A DNA stretch of 48,309 nucleotides, taken from NCBI GenBank assembly GCA_017609755.1, contig JAFCDI010000004.1, forward strand, positions 1 through 48,309, read 5' to 3'. The translations under genes and the position numbers were made by a program. The notes beneath the pieces were generated by a model that worked only from the letters and a program-made list of their open reading frames with translations, ran no database searches and had not been told where the DNA came from. The first letter of the stretch is position 1, and each line of letters opens with the position of its first letter. This DNA is from Candidatus Pacearchaeota archaeon (lineage in GTDB: Archaea > Nanobdellota > Nanobdellia > Pacearchaeales > GW2011-AR1). Positions 1 to 9,865 of the stretch are shown in pieces.

Positions 1-47
1 GCTAATTTAATATGCTCTTCTGCAAGTTCAATATCCTCATTTGACAT
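1..47 (-). CDS. 5' end of a gene leaving the window (MSNEDIELAEEHIKL...)
   Basis: ATG at 45-47 on minus strand, open to window edge. Confidence 0.35.
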   Translation of the reverse strand, partial: MSNEDIELAEEHIKL

Positions 48-50
48 ATT

Positions 51-134
51 TAGCAAAAGGAATTTCCCCTTATAAATATTGCTAGAGTATTAGAAAGAAT
101 AAACGCCCACGCCGAACGTTTAGATAAAGTATAA
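51..134 (+). pseudogene. HsdS C-terminal helix remnant
   Basis: Plus-strand reading QKEFPLINIARVLERINAHAERLDKV*, resembling the HsdS conserved helix (ARVxxLLxRINAxxERLxKV); no start codon or TRD upstream. Confidence 0.4.
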
Positions 135-138
135 CGCT

Positions 139-1593
139 CTATTTATTTAATTTACTTAATTTTGTAAATCCCTCCAAAAGTTCTTTTACTTCTTTTTTTG
201 CTTCTTCAATAATAACTTTGCTCTTTCTGTGATTAACTTCTTTCTCTTTTTCTTTTCTATATCTATTAATTGAAAGGTCCCATTCTTTCTCTTTTATCTC
301 TTCAAACGGAACAAAAAAATGCTTTTCAAATCTACTTTCATTATTTTCTTTGAATCTCTTTTCAAATTTTTCTAAAATTTCTGGGATATCATTTTTGTCT
401 GGCTGGGGAGTTCTTTTATCATCTAAACTAAAACCATCTGCTTCCATTTTGTAAAACCAAACTTTTTCTGTAGGCTCTCCTTTTGTAAAATAAAGAACTG
501 CTGTGGAAACTCCTGCGTAGGGTTTAAATATCCCTGAAGGCATAGAAATAACAGCATCAAGACGGCACTTTTCTAAAAGTATTTTTTTGATTGATTTATG
601 AGCATTAGAGTTGCCAAATAAAACACCCTCAGGAACAATCACAGCACACCTCCCCCCCACTGAAAGAGAATTGTACATTAATTCTAAAAAAAGTAATTCT
701 GTTTTGCTCGTACTTATTGTTAATTCATCTGATTTTTCACTTTTGTTTATAGAGCCCTTAAATGGAGGATTTGCTAAGATTAAATCATAAACTCCATTCT
801 CGTTATACCTCTTTGATAAAGTGTCTTCTCCCACAACCTTTGGGTTAGTTATTCCGTGCATCATTAGGTTCATAACAGCAATCCTTACCATAGTTCTATC
901 AATATCATATCCATATAGAGATTCTTCGTCAAGAATTTTCTTTTTTTGTGGGGTTAAAGTGCTTATACCTTTCTTTTGGTTTGTCTTTAGAATATATTCA
1001 TAGACATTAACCAAAAATCCTGCTGTCCCACATGCAGGATCTAAGATTCTATCTCCAAATTCAGGGTTTGCTAAATCAACCATCATCTTGATTATATGTC
1101 TCGGAGTTCTAAATTGCCCGTTCTTTCCTGCTGTTTGCAATTCTGATAAAAGATATTCGTAAATATCTCCTTGAGTATCTTGATTTTGTTCTTTAATATG
1201 CAAATCATTAATTATACTAACGGCTTCAATTAAAAGAGATGCTGTTGGAAGAGAGAAACTCGCATCTTTCATATATTTAGCATAAGAAGAATTTGCTTCT
1301 CCTAAATCTCTCATAAAAGGAAAAACTACATCTCGGACATGAACCAATATTTTATCTGCAGAGTATTCACTCCAAACAGACCACCTACAATCTTCATGCC
1401 CAGAAAATATAGAGTTGTATTTTATTCCTTTAAGAACTGCGTTTTGCTCGTCCAGAATATCTTTGTCTTCAAGTTTCTTCATGAAAATTAAATAAGAAAT
1501 TTGTTCAATTGCCTGAAGAGGATTGCTAATTCCCCCACTCCAAAATTTATCCCATAACTTTCTTATTTTTGATTTAAGTTCTGTGTGTAACAT
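139..1593 (-). CDS. hsdM: Type I restriction-modification DNA methyltransferase subunit HsdM
   Basis: Motifs ILDPACGTAGFL and LILANPPFKGS (NPPF), N-terminal HsdM helical region. Confidence 0.95.
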   Translation of the reverse strand: MLHTELKSKIRKLWDKFWSGGISNPLQAIEQISYLIFMKKLEDKDILDEQNAVLKGIKYNSIFSGHEDCRWSVWSEYSADKILVHVRDVVFPFMRDLGEANSSYAKYMKDASFSLPTASLLIEAVSIINDLHIKEQNQDTQGDIYEYLLSELQTAGKNGQFRTPRHIIKMMVDLANPEFGDRILDPACGTAGFLVNVYEYILKTNQKKGISTLTPQKKKILDEESLYGYDIDRTMVRIAVMNLMMHGITNPKVVGEDTLSKRYNENGVYDLILANPPFKGSINKSEKSDELTISTSKTELLFLELMYNSLSVGGRCAVIVPEGVLFGNSNAHKSIKKILLEKCRLDAVISMPSGIFKPYAGVSTAVLYFTKGEPTEKVWFYKMEADGFSLDDKRTPQPDKNDIPEILEKFEKRFKENNESRFEKHFFVPFEEIKEKEWDLSINRYRKEKEKEVNHRKSKVIIEEAKKEVKELLEGFTKLSKLNK

Positions 1594-1594
1594 T

Positions 1595-2068
1595 TTATAT
1601 ATTATTATATTTCTTCTTATTTAAATCTCTTTTTAATCCTTCTAATTCGTCTTCTTCGTATGCTCTCACTGATGGACCAACATTAACACTTTTTGCTCTC
1701 CTCCACATCTTTCTTGACCAAACCATACTTTTTATGCTTCTCTTATGTTCTAATAATTTATCAATAAAAAAATAACACAACATAAAAAATAATAAAATAA
1801 AGCCCACACTCATTAAAACAAACTGCCATATTTCAAGACTCTTTAACCAATCATAAAAAAGCATGACAACAAAATTTCCCAAGATGCCTATCCCAATACC
1901 AACAATAAGCCAAACAGATTTTTCCATTTCCTCAGACTCTTTTACTATTGAATCGTCCATCCCCCTAACAAATTCATTTCTATCTTTATCACTTAACTCT
2001 ATTGTTCCAGGCTTACCTTTTAACAATCCTATTTTCTCAAAAAAGTTTTTTTCTTTTTTCTTTTTCAT
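1595..2068 (-). CDS. Small membrane protein, two predicted TM segments, between hsdS and hsdM
   Basis: VWLIVGIGIGILGNFVVMLFYDW and FVLMSVGFILLFFMLCYFFI hydrophobic segments; 1 bp from hsdM. Confidence 0.7.
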   Translation of the reverse strand: MKKKKEKNFFEKIGLLKGKPGTIELSDKDRNEFVRGMDDSIVKESEEMEKSVWLIVGIGIGILGNFVVMLFYDWLKSLEIWQFVLMSVGFILLFFMLCYFFIDKLLEHKRSIKSMVWSRKMWRRAKSVNVGPSVRAYEEDELEGLKRDLNKKKYNNI

Positions 2069-2069
2069 T

Positions 2070-2372
2070 TTAAATTAATCCTATTAATTTAGCTAAATTT
2101 TTTAATGCAAAAAATCTATCAACCCACGTAAAAAAATCCTCTCTTCCAACGCAGTTTTGATATTTTTGTAACACCTGGGAACATTCAGATTGGAGCAAAG
2201 TATAATTTTGCTGAAGTTCAACATAATCCTCATTTAATTCTTGATAATCTAACTGAAGTTGGTTATATTGATTGTTAAGATGAGAATATGTTTCTCCCCA
2301 TAAAAAAAAATAAGCCACGAATAACCCAATTCCTACACCTATTGCTATTTTTATTATATCATCCATATCCAT
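2070..2372 (-). CDS. N-terminal TM plus coiled-coil small protein
   Basis: IIKIAIGVGIGLFVAYFFLW then LNNQYNQLQLDYQELNEDYVELQQNYTLLQ heptad-like stretch. Confidence 0.7.
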   Translation of the reverse strand: MDMDDIIKIAIGVGIGLFVAYFFLWGETYSHLNNQYNQLQLDYQELNEDYVELQQNYTLLQSECSQVLQKYQNCVGREDFFTWVDRFFALKNLAKLIGLI

Positions 2373-2373
2373 T

Positions 2374-3471
2374 TTACAATTCCCCCCTAAATGCTTTGCT
2401 CACAAGAGAATTAAATAATTCTTCTGAATTTTGTTTAGTTTTATTTATGGTTTCTTTCATTTTTTCAACTTGCTCAACTATCCTTGCAAATTTTTGTTGG
2501 AGTGGAAGAGGGGGAAGAGGAATATCTAACGTCTTTAATATTCCTAATGTTAGATATTTTGTATTTGTTCCAATAGATTTTCTTTGCAATTCTTTTAATT
2601 TATTTGTTAAAACAAAATGCATATATCTGAAATCTCCTCCCTTTTTTAAAGTCAAAACATAAGTTCTTTGATAGGCATTAAATTTGCCTTTGTAATACTT
2701 TACAGAATATTTAGCTGATGCGTTATTTCCTGCCAATAACAAGGCTTCACAATCAAAGGCGGGAGCATTAATTTTAAATGTTTCTTGAGAACAAGTAAAA
2801 AAAGGATATCTCCCATTTTCTTCCATCGCATTAGAGTCTAATTTTCCCGTGGTAATATTAAAAACATCTAAGAATCCCTTTATTTCAAATCCTTTATTAT
2901 AAAACATTTCATAAAAAAGAGTTCTTAAGTATTCATCGAATAAACTTTCAATCTTTTCTCCACCCTCATTTAATTTCCAAGTATCATCCAATATTTTAAC
3001 AATTCTTTTTTGTTCTTTTATATCTGGTTTTCCATTTGAAAAAGGCATTAAAATATTTCTCTTTCGATATACAGAAAGGTAATATCGCTTATGGGTTGAG
3101 AAATTTAATTGTATACCTTTCATCATCAAAAAAACAAATTTTAGATTTATATCTTTAGATTTGGGTCTTAACAATTTCATAGCACTTGATTTTACTTTAA
3201 ATTTAAAATCAACAAACTTGGTGTCTGTAGTAAAATCATCAAAGAGAATCACAGGAGGATTATTATAAATCCCTTCTTTCTCTTCAGTGTACCCCAAAAT
3301 AAATGATTTGTTTGCTGTTAAAACTGGAACTGAACTTTTTATTTTTTCTTTAAGTATCTCTCCTTCAATAATATATTTTCCTGGTTGTTCGTAATCCAAA
3401 AGTTCTCCGATTTCAACTTCTTTCCATTCAATTTTATTTTGTTGCATTTGTTGTTTCATTTTTTCTCCCAA
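2374..3471 (-). CDS. hsdS: Type I restriction-modification specificity subunit HsdS
   Basis: Two TRD-like halves; IPLPPLPLQQKFARIVEQVEKMKETINKTKQNSEELFNSLVSKAFRGEL C-terminus. Confidence 0.92.
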   Translation of the reverse strand: MGEKMKQQMQQNKIEWKEVEIGELLDYEQPGKYIIEGEILKEKIKSSVPVLTANKSFILGYTEEKEGIYNNPPVILFDDFTTDTKFVDFKFKVKSSAMKLLRPKSKDINLKFVFLMMKGIQLNFSTHKRYYLSVYRKRNILMPFSNGKPDIKEQKRIVKILDDTWKLNEGGEKIESLFDEYLRTLFYEMFYNKGFEIKGFLDVFNITTGKLDSNAMEENGRYPFFTCSQETFKINAPAFDCEALLLAGNNASAKYSVKYYKGKFNAYQRTYVLTLKKGGDFRYMHFVLTNKLKELQRKSIGTNTKYLTLGILKTLDIPLPPLPLQQKFARIVEQVEKMKETINKTKQNSEELFNSLVSKAFRGEL

Positions 3472-4093
3472 TAACTTTATTTAATTCTTGAATAAGTTTA
3501 TCCATTAACTCGTCTTGGGGTTGTACATTTTCATAAACAACAATAAGTCTTTTCCAAACTTCTTTTAAATCTTGTTGAAATTGTCTAAAATTAGTTTCCA
3601 ATGTTTTGTCTTTTCCATAAATAGCATTACCAAAATCCCAACTATGAGCTAAAACATTTCTAACATTTTTTAATTTATTTAACATCTGAAAAGTATCATC
3701 ACTTATAAGATTCCATTCCTCTCGTAAAATATGTATTTTTTGGGATAAATCTATCTTTGTATTAATAGAATCTAACCAAGAACCTTTTTCAGAAAGATCT
3801 TTTTCTAATATAACTGATTGAATTATCTCGTTAATAATAAATTCTATTTTAGTAAAAGCATCCAAAATATCTCCTCTGTCTAAATTTCTTGGAATAACCT
3901 CTCCAAATTCTTCTCTATGAAATCCGTGACTTATATTACTCCCATATACTCTTAACCACTGTTTTTTTCCAACAATAAATATTTTTAATGGACGAATTCT
4001 ATGCTTGTCCATTAAATCAAGCAATTCTTTTAATTTTTCTTCATTAATGTCTTTTGGTTCTCCAAGATCCAATGTTTTTCTTTTAGTTTTCAT
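3434..4093 (-). CDS. HEPN-like protein
   Basis: RNVLAH (R-x4-H) in a helical context: LNKLKNVRNVLAHSWDF. Confidence 0.6.
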   Translation of the reverse strand: MKTKRKTLDLGEPKDINEEKLKELLDLMDKHRIRPLKIFIVGKKQWLRVYGSNISHGFHREEFGEVIPRNLDRGDILDAFTKIEFIINEIIQSVILEKDLSEKGSWLDSINTKIDLSQKIHILREEWNLISDDTFQMLNKLKNVRNVLAHSWDFGNAIYGKDKTLETNFRQFQQDLKEVWKRLIVVYENVQPQDELMDKLIQELNKVIGRKNETTNATK

Positions 4094-4713
4094 TTTCTTT
4101 TAATCTCTAACAATTTCATCTTGAAACCATTTAATTCAGGTTTCTTTTCTATTTTAAAAATAGCAAAGTAAGGTTTGAAATTATCTCCGCTGATGATTGC
4201 TTTAATTATATAATCATCAACAGGAATACTATCTCCCATACCAATTGGAGTATTATGATAACTACTTAAAAACATTTTAGTTGTATCATCAACACGCATA
4301 TAGATTAAATCCACAAATTCACTTTCTCCAAGACCAATATTTAATCTTTCAGATTTATTAAAATCTGTTTTGGCATCGGGTCTACTTGCCCATCTTAATG
4401 GAAATCCTTGTAAATCAATTTCCTTCCCTTTCTCATTTTTAACTTGATAAATTTGGCATCTACAATTTTTTGCCATCACTTTCCCTATATTTTCAACTTT
4501 AAATCTATCAAAAGCAGATAAAACTGAGCCTGGACTCAAAATTATGGGAGCTCTTTTATAAGGCTCTTTTGGGCTATAAGTTATTCTTAACTTTGGTCTG
4601 AATATTGCTGGAATAATAAAATCTTTTAATCCTGTAAAAACTATTGCAATGATTGCTAAAAAAAGTGTCCAGAATTCCAGTCTCATCCCTAAAAAATAAA
4701 TAACTTCACCCAT
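4090..4713 (-). CDS. Single-TM protein of unknown function
   Basis: N-terminal hydrophobic segment FWTLFLAIIAIVFTGL; overlaps neighbours by a few bases. Confidence 0.7.
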   Translation of the reverse strand: MGEVIYFLGMRLEFWTLFLAIIAIVFTGLKDFIIPAIFRPKLRITYSPKEPYKRAPIILSPGSVLSAFDRFKVENIGKVMAKNCRCQIYQVKNEKGKEIDLQGFPLRWASRPDAKTDFNKSERLNIGLGESEFVDLIYMRVDDTTKMFLSSYHNTPIGMGDSIPVDDYIIKAIISGDNFKPYFAIFKIEKKPELNGFKMKLLEIKRK

Positions 4714-5362
4714 TTTCTTTCCTCTCTTTTAATTTCTCCGCTTCTTCTTTAATTTCTGCTTGACTTTTCCCAAGAAGAACAAGAGAAAATATCTCTTTTT
4801 TTAATAATATCTGCCGATGATACGTAAGCATTATCTCCAGAATATATTGAAATAAATTCATAAACTCCATACTTGCTCCCATTACATTCTTCCAACTATT
4901 ATCCAAATCAAAAAAATGTTTGTAAGGTCTCTCTGGAATAAATTCTAAATTTTCTGATTGCCATTTTATTGGAACATGGGCAAATATATCCCTTATAGAC
5001 CAGAATCTTTCTAAAGAATTAGAAAATTTTAATATTTCCTTCTCATTTAATGAAGGGAATTCCTTTTGAATTAATTTTTTCATCTCTTCTTTTTTTGTCT
5101 TAATTTTAGGAATATCTTTTTTATTTCTAATTCCGACGACAAAATTCAAAGTTCTTTTTTCATCGTCAATGACTAAGTCTTTTCCTGTTGTGGTAATAAA
5201 CTGATTAAAACATTGCTCAATTATTAATGAAAACTCAATTGTTAAACCCCTTATTTCTGTTACAAACTTTTGTTTTTCCTTTAAGTTTGGAATACTATCT
5301 GCAAATTCCAAAGCTTCTTTTTTCAAATCTTCTATTGTCGGGATTTTATTTTTTTCACTCAT
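4706..5362 (-). CDS. HEPN-like protein
   Basis: RDIFAH (R-x4-H) motif in LERFWSIRDIFAHVPIKW, helical context. Confidence 0.55.
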   Translation of the reverse strand: MSEKNKIPTIEDLKKEALEFADSIPNLKEKQKFVTEIRGLTIEFSLIIEQCFNQFITTTGKDLVIDDEKRTLNFVVGIRNKKDIPKIKTKKEEMKKLIQKEFPSLNEKEILKFSNSLERFWSIRDIFAHVPIKWQSENLEFIPERPYKHFFDLDNSWKNVMGASMEFMNLFQYILEIMLTYHRQILLKKEIFSLVLLGKSQAEIKEEAEKLKERKENG

Positions 5363-5664
5363 TTGAATATTAAAATTTTTAGTAAGATTGTTGAAATTGT
5401 AAATAATGAAATAGGAACATGAAATTCAAAGTTAAAGATTTCAAAATCCATAGTCCAAAAGATATTTTTTAATTTATCATCTGAAAATAATTCTATTAAA
5501 CCTCCACAGATTGCTGAAAAAACCAAACCTATTCCTAATGAAATAAACAGATTAATTAAATTGTCTATTGCCTTTACGGACAATCCGATCAAAGTTCCTA
5601 TTAATGCAATTAAAATTATTCCATAAACTAAAATTTGGAAGGCTTTTTTAACTTCCATCTTCAT
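5359..5664 (-). CDS. Small membrane protein
   Basis: Multiple hydrophobic segments. Confidence 0.65.
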   Translation of the reverse strand: MKMEVKKAFQILVYGIILIALIGTLIGLSVKAIDNLINLFISLGIGLVFSAICGGLIELFSDDKLKNIFWTMDFEIFNFEFHVPISLFTISTILLKILIFK

Positions 5665-5827
5665 CCTCCAGCCCAGTTTCCTTCCTTATCATCTCTCTCA
5701 GTTTTGCATTTACAGTTTTACCTTCCTGCTCACAAATCTTCTTAAAAAAGATTAATTCACTTGCATACAGCCTCGTAGAAACAACTTTCCTCTCTTCACC
5801 ACTTAAAGGGTTATTTTTCAAAACCAT
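5648..5827 (-). CDS. Small ribbon-helix-helix-like protein (59 aa)
   Basis: Manual translation MVLKNNPLSGEERKVVSTRLYASELIFFKKICEQEGKTVNAKLREMIRKETGLEDEDGS; TATA box about 26 bp upstream. Confidence 0.6.
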   Translation of the reverse strand: MVLKNNPLSGEERKVVSTRLYASELIFFKKICEQEGKTVNAKLREMIRKETGLEDEDGS

Positions 5828-5847
5828 AGAAAAAAGAAATTCCTCAA

Positions 5848-5857
5848 CTATTTAAAG
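5848..5857 (-). promoter_or_regulatory. Archaeal TATA box (CTTTAAATAG) for the RHH-to-HsdM unit
   Basis: About 26 bp upstream of ATG at 5827, consistent with a leaderless transcript. Confidence 0.55.
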
Positions 5858-5889
5858 ATTGTGGTGATTACCTGTTTACACCTTTTTGT

Positions 5890-7002
5890 TCATAAATTGT
5901 GTTGTTTTGTTGTCTCTTCAATTAATTGTTTTACCTGATTTATGATATCCTCTTCACTATAAGACTTTTTAACAAATTCTTTTCCTTTCTCTGCCCACAT
6001 TTTATAATAACTTTCATCCTCACTTAATTTTTTAATTTCACTTATCCAAAAATTGATATCCTCTTTTTCTAAAAGTATTCCTCCAGAACCAACAGCATCT
6101 TTGAGCCCTGCGACATTACTAGCAATTACAGGAATACCATTAATCATCGCTTCAATAGCAACCCTTCCAAAGGCTTCTTTCCATTGAGAAGGAATAAGAA
6201 GAATCTTGACCTTTTTGTATAATTCTCTTGAATCATCTTCAGGTTCAAAAACCTTAACATTTTTACATTCATCAAAATTAATATAATTTGGGAGCAAACC
6301 ATCAAACCTTGAGCCTTCTGATTCAGTAATTCTTTTTATATATTCAGAGGAAAAATTTTCTGAATCTTTATTTTCCTTTAAGGAAGACCAACCAAATACA
6401 GTTCCGAATCTAATTTCAGGCAATCTATTAGCGATTTCCTTAAATATTAAACCCCCTTTTCTTTTAAGAGGATTAAACATAAAAATAAGCTGATTATTAA
6501 AAGAGTTAAAATTGTTTTCATCAATGATATAATCTTTTAATTCAACTAATGGTTTAATTATTTTAGAGTCTCTACCCCAATTATTCATAACATAATCTTT
6601 AACAGAATTTGAGGTTGAAATAATTTTAGTTGGAGCTATTTCTGATTTTTTTGATAAATCTAATTCAAGAGGCACTTTGCAAACTCTCATTATAGAGGGA
6701 ATTAAATATTTTCTTGCGAGTTTTAGCGCAACATCGCTCCACATTAGCTGAGTTAGAATCACATCAGGTCCATATTCTTTAATCTCTGATTCAATTTTCT
6801 TTAATCTCTCACTATGGGAAATAGTTTTTATTGGAACTTTATTAAAATGAGTGTTATTTCTTGTTGATTCATACCTCTCATCAGTTACCACCAAAACATC
6901 CCAATGACAATCTTCTTTTAATCTTTTTAATAAAGAATATATACTTACTTCTGCACCTCCATGAGACGGAACATACATGCCACAAATATACATTAATTTC
7001 AT
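5890..7002 (-). CDS. Glycosyltransferase family 4-like
   Basis: PSQWKEAFGRVAIEAMINGIPVIASNVAGLKDAVGSGGILLE GT-B motif. Confidence 0.9.
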   Translation of the reverse strand: MKLMYICGMYVPSHGGAEVSIYSLLKRLKEDCHWDVLVVTDERYESTRNNTHFNKVPIKTISHSERLKKIESEIKEYGPDVILTQLMWSDVALKLARKYLIPSIMRVCKVPLELDLSKKSEIAPTKIISTSNSVKDYVMNNWGRDSKIIKPLVELKDYIIDENNFNSFNNQLIFMFNPLKRKGGLIFKEIANRLPEIRFGTVFGWSSLKENKDSENFSSEYIKRITESEGSRFDGLLPNYINFDECKNVKVFEPEDDSRELYKKVKILLIPSQWKEAFGRVAIEAMINGIPVIASNVAGLKDAVGSGGILLEKEDINFWISEIKKLSEDESYYKMWAEKGKEFVKKSYSEEDIINQVKQLIEETTKQHNL

Positions 7003-8036
7003 TTTAATTCTTTAAGAATTGCTTCTTCCAAATTTTGATATTTTAGAAAGTTCTTTTTTATTTTATCAAAGGTATCTTTATCACTCTTGCTTCTATCTAG
7101 TTCATGCAATATAAATTCTGCTAATTTAATTGGTTTTTCAAAAGGAAAAAATACACTTCCTATTTTTGCTTCCTCAAGTTTTAATGCTCTCAATTCCTGA
7201 TTATCAATAATCCTTTCTCCTGGAACTAAAATCGCGTTTTTCTTGTAATTAATTAAATCTAACATGGTATAAAAACCAGCTTCAGAAATTATTACTCTTG
7301 ACGAAGAAAGCAAACTTGCAAAATCTTTTGTCCAGATAATTTTTTCAATGTCTTTATTTTTTATAGTTACTTTTGAATTTCCTTTAATAATTTTAATCTT
7401 TAATTTTCTATCTGGAGATATTTTTGTTATTTTCTCAAAAGCTCTAATTACTTTTCTTAAAAACATCTTAGATGAAGGTCTCCCCCCACCCCCGCATGTA
7501 ACTAAGATATCATATTTTTCACTTTTTTTCAACTGATTTAATGCTAATGTTAAGGGATTAACCAAAATTTCATTTCTCATTTTCTTATCAGTAAAACAAG
7601 GCTCATATAAAGTTACTATTTTATCAAAAGTTGAATAAGCTCCATTTTGTTTTAAAGCTAATCTATAAGTGTCTCTAATAGGGTAACTCAGCAAAATTGT
7701 CTTAATACCTTTCTCTTTAAACTTTTTTACAAGATTTAAATCAAAAAATGTTGAAAAAATTACGCATTCAATGTTCTTTTTAAGAGCATAATCAAAAATT
7801 TCTTCTTTCTGACTACAATGGCACATTCCTCCAATAGTATAATTTTCGTGGGGAACCATCCCAATATTTTTCTTGACCACTTTTTTTAACAAATCAAAAT
7901 TTTTTGTAAAAGGCATGTCCGAAAGAATTGTTACTTCTTTGTTTTTATTTGAAAGATAATTAGCTAATGAAGAAACTATCTTTCCATGACCCATTGTTCC
8001 TCCAGAATTTAATGAGATTATTAAAACCCTTTTCAT
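6999..8036 (-). CDS. GT28/MurG-like glycosyltransferase
   Basis: ISLNSGGTMGHGKIVSSLANYL; ILVTCGGGGRPSS; VIISEAGFYTMLDLINYKKNAILVPGE. Confidence 0.75.
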   Translation of the reverse strand: MKRVLIISLNSGGTMGHGKIVSSLANYLSNKNKEVTILSDMPFTKNFDLLKKVVKKNIGMVPHENYTIGGMCHCSQKEEIFDYALKKNIECVIFSTFFDLNLVKKFKEKGIKTILLSYPIRDTYRLALKQNGAYSTFDKIVTLYEPCFTDKKMRNEILVNPLTLALNQLKKSEKYDILVTCGGGGRPSSKMFLRKVIRAFEKITKISPDRKLKIKIIKGNSKVTIKNKDIEKIIWTKDFASLLSSSRVIISEAGFYTMLDLINYKKNAILVPGERIIDNQELRALKLEEAKIGSVFFPFEKPIKLAEFILHELDRSKSDKDTFDKIKKNFLKYQNLEEAILKELK

Positions 8037-8995
8037 AATAACTCCTCCCAATTCTCAGTTATGTCTTCCACATCATTAATAGGGGTTAAATTTACCTTGT
8101 GTTTAACATCGCCAACTTTTATTTTTCCAACCTCAAACTTTTTTAAATTCTCTTTTAACGTGGAAATTTTCCATTTTTGTGGAACCAAAAAGTCTTCTTT
8201 TAATATCGCATAAATCTCTACACAAGAACCTTTATATCTCTTATAAGGTCTATCATAAATTGAAAAATTTCCACTAACAATATCCCCACTAAAATATAAT
8301 TTATTTACCTTATCTTTCATTTTTTCAAGAACATATTTTTTTGCTATTTGTTTAATTTCCTCCTGGTTTTCATATTTTTTCTTTGAGGGTCTAATTTCAG
8401 AGATATGTGAAGATTCATTAATCACTTTTAGAATCCATCTTCCTTCTTTAAATTCAAGAATATTTATACAAGTATTATCTTGTTTAAAAGATAAAAATTC
8501 GTCCTTAGACTTGCCTTGAGACAAATTCATCAAAACAGCATTAACACCAGAGTGGGAAACAACAACAATAGTTCCTTTTTCCTTTTCTAAATCATTTAAA
8601 AATGATTGAGTTCTTTTTATTAAATCCCAAATGTTCTCTCCACCAAACGGACGAATATCATATTTTGACACTCCCGAATTTAATATTTCTTTATATTTTT
8701 CTACCCATTCTTCAGATTGAGGATCAACATCTCCAGGATCATATTCTCTAAGCCTTTTATCATATACCACTTCAACTTTATTTAAACCACTAATCTCTTC
8801 AGAGGTTTGTTTAGCCCGTTTCAAATCACTTGAATATAACTTGTCAAATTTTATATGCTTTAATTCCTCAGATAATTTTCTTGAGTGTAATAATCCCCAA
8901 TCATTCAAAGGAATATTATTGTCTTGCCCCCATTCTTTTCCTTGTTTGTTAAAATCAGTTTCTCCATGCCTTATTAAATATATTTTTAATACCAT
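8033..8995 (-). CDS. Histidine phosphatase (phosphoglycerate mutase-like) with extra C-terminal domain
   Basis: IYLIRHGETDFN, SSDLKRAKQTSE, VVVSHSGVN; about 100 aa extension. Confidence 0.9.
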   Translation of the reverse strand: MVLKIYLIRHGETDFNKQGKEWGQDNNIPLNDWGLLHSRKLSEELKHIKFDKLYSSDLKRAKQTSEEISGLNKVEVVYDKRLREYDPGDVDPQSEEWVEKYKEILNSGVSKYDIRPFGGENIWDLIKRTQSFLNDLEKEKGTIVVVSHSGVNAVLMNLSQGKSKDEFLSFKQDNTCINILEFKEGRWILKVINESSHISEIRPSKKKYENQEEIKQIAKKYVLEKMKDKVNKLYFSGDIVSGNFSIYDRPYKRYKGSCVEIYAILKEDFLVPQKWKISTLKENLKKFEVGKIKVGDVKHKVNLTPINDVEDITENWEELL

Positions 8996-9013
8996 ACTAT
9001 CTAAACACCAAAA

Positions 9014-9865
9014 TTACTTATAAATTTGTTTGCCTCCTTCATTTAGTTTCACAAAATTATCCAAATCATAATTTATGGCTTTATTTACTCCTTCTTTCAC
9101 TCTCTTAAAGAAAAGTTTTTTATTTTTCTCAAATTGAGTTTTATTAAAATATCCTCTTTCATGATCTAAATGAAGTACTTTAAGATCTTTAATTTTTCTA
9201 ATTCCATTTATTTCTTCAATTTTCCATTGTAAATCAGAATCTTCCCACCCATATCCAACATATTTTTCTGAATATCCACCAACATTCTCAAACATTTCCT
9301 TTTTCCCAAAGATACAACCTGCATGGACAAGGGGCATTTTATCATCTTCATCTATTCTTTGAGAAAAAGCATATTTTTCAATAAGTTTTATTTTAAAGGG
9401 AAAATTATCAAATAAACTTACAGACAAATTAGATTCATTCAATTTAGGTTCAATACCCTCCTCAATCATATTGTAAAAACTATTAAATTCTTCTTTTGGA
9501 AGTCTAAAAATGCCCACTTTTTTTAATGCAGTATTTGTCTCATTTTGCAATTTAATTAATTTTTTTAAAAATAATTTATCTATGAATACTATATCCGCAT
9601 CACAAGTATATACATATTTTCCAGAACAATTTTTTAGAGCAATATTTCTAATCAAACCCAAATTTTTTTTGGCAATAGATTTGTCTATGAATATTTGCTT
9701 ACAAAATGAAGGCAGATTATATTTCTTTTCAGTAGCATTTACAACAATTGCTTCAAAAGATACTTCTTTTTGCTTGGCTAAATAAAACAAAATAGTCTTC
9801 AATCTTTTAAAATCAAAATTTCCATATATTGTGTATGTGACCGAAACATTAATTTTATTATCCAT
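9014..9865 (-). CDS. Family 2-like glycosyltransferase
   Basis: YTCDADIVFID; VGGYSEKYVGYGWEDSDLQWK; HLDHERGYF. Confidence 0.85.
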   Translation of the reverse strand: MDNKINVSVTYTIYGNFDFKRLKTILFYLAKQKEVSFEAIVVNATEKKYNLPSFCKQIFIDKSIAKKNLGLIRNIALKNCSGKYVYTCDADIVFIDKLFLKKLIKLQNETNTALKKVGIFRLPKEEFNSFYNMIEEGIEPKLNESNLSVSLFDNFPFKIKLIEKYAFSQRIDEDDKMPLVHAGCIFGKKEMFENVGGYSEKYVGYGWEDSDLQWKIEEINGIRKIKDLKVLHLDHERGYFNKTQFEKNKKLFFKRVKEGVNKAINYDLDNFVKLNEGGKQIYK

